Source: Puffinus mauretanicus (Eukaryota > Chordata > Aves > Procellariiformes > Procellariidae). Taken from it: a stretch of 64,000 bases of DNA. Positions 63,376-64,000 of the stretch are shown one piece after another. Both the position numbers and the translations under genes were made by a program. A model generated the notes under the pieces. It did not search any database. It was not told where the DNA came from and was given only the letters and a program-made list of their open reading frames with translations. The stretch is from positions 186,001-250,000 of the forward strand of contig JAJKFH010003762.1 in assembly GCA_023333565.1 (NCBI GenBank). The letters are read 5' to 3'. The first letter of the stretch is position 1; each line of letters begins with the position of its first letter.

Positions 63376-64000
63376 TGAAGTTGAAGGCAGGCTCAGGGGA
63401 CGAATGAGAATGTGTGAAAATAGTATATGGCAAAAGTTAATGGAAAAGAGTGCCTCATTGCTCGCGGAGACGTTATTACATTTTTAAGGCGTTTATGAAC
63501 AACTAAAATGCATCTAGAACTGGGGAAAGAGTATTCCCCCCACCTGCCATGTTCCCCTCCCCACCTTCAAGCAATCCTCTTACTTATTAGAATTTCAACA
63601 CTGCTTTTCTTTGAAGTACAACCTGTATTTTCGTTATATTATTTCCATTCAGGCTATGGAAATAAAACTTATGACAGTGTTGATTGCTCAGATCTGCTCA
63701 GTCTTTGAAATTTGCATTAGATTATTCTAATCACTTAGCCTCATTGTATATATTTACACAAGCACTTTTGATGTTTAGACAGACCAGGCTGTAATGAGAC
63801 GTGCAGGGGGAAATATATACCCCAAAGAAAAGGAATGCTCTTTTTTCTCGGACCATATCTTAAACTAGAAGTTTTCGGATAAAACAGTGGGTCGATGCCT
63901 TCGGGACCTGAAGGGAACGACTGTAAGGCTGGGAAGATGGAGGGACTGGCTCTGCCTTCAGCTGCAGCAGGCAGAGACGGAGCGGGGCTGGGTCCCTGCA
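63375..64000. other. Intergenic right edge, no gene seen
   Basis: AT-rich after the GC block, becoming GC-richer again in the last 100 bases. No feature recognised. Confidence 0.5.

Noticed and set aside
48715..64000. Search for IL15 exons downstream of ZNF330
   Set aside because: No translated stretch resembles IL15; the gene, if conserved in order, lies beyond the window.

Overview
This is nuclear DNA from a vertebrate, almost certainly a bird. The evidence is a clear avian-type CR1 LINE at 16.72-17.36 kb that carries the typical CR1 3' end on the minus strand, several much older CR1 fragments, and two genes that are neighbours in tetrapods (RNF150 and ZNF330; human 4q31). There are no bacterial operons, CRISPR arrays or recognisable phage genes. 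Most short open frames here are chance frames in intron or intergenic DNA.

Layout. 1-4,763 is the 5' part of RNF150 intron 1 (gene on the minus strand, continuing off the left edge). 4,764-5,223 is the coding part of RNF150 exon 1, inside a CpG island that runs to about 5.9 kb and should hold the promoter and 5' UTR. About 5.95-33.4 kb is intergenic DNA between two divergently transcribed genes; it holds the LINE fragments, a few small tandem repeats and no recognisable gene. About 33.45-34.25 kb is a second CpG island, the likely promoter and non-coding first exon of ZNF330. The ZNF330 coding sequence runs on the plus strand from 38,250 to 48,005 in nine coding exons with GT-AG introns, one of them a 20-nt microexon; the spliced product is 321 residues. 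Candidate poly(A) signals lie at 48,439 and 48,684. From there to 64 kb I find no gene; there are GC-richer patches at 54.2-54.8 and 62.6-63.4 kb. In other tetrapods IL15 is the next gene, but no part of it is recognisable here.

The two genes do not form a pathway. RNF150 is a PA-TM-RING membrane ubiquitin ligase family member, of which only the lumenal N-terminus is in this window. ZNF330 (NOA36) is a cysteine-rich nuclear/nucleolar protein. They are linked only by conserved gene order.

I found no new multi-gene system. The items most worth a second look are the ZNF330 microexon, the open frame that continues past the RNF150 exon 1 donor, the G-rich tracts in the RNF150 promoter, two GC-rich blocks that could be unannotated promoters, and the small tandem repeats.
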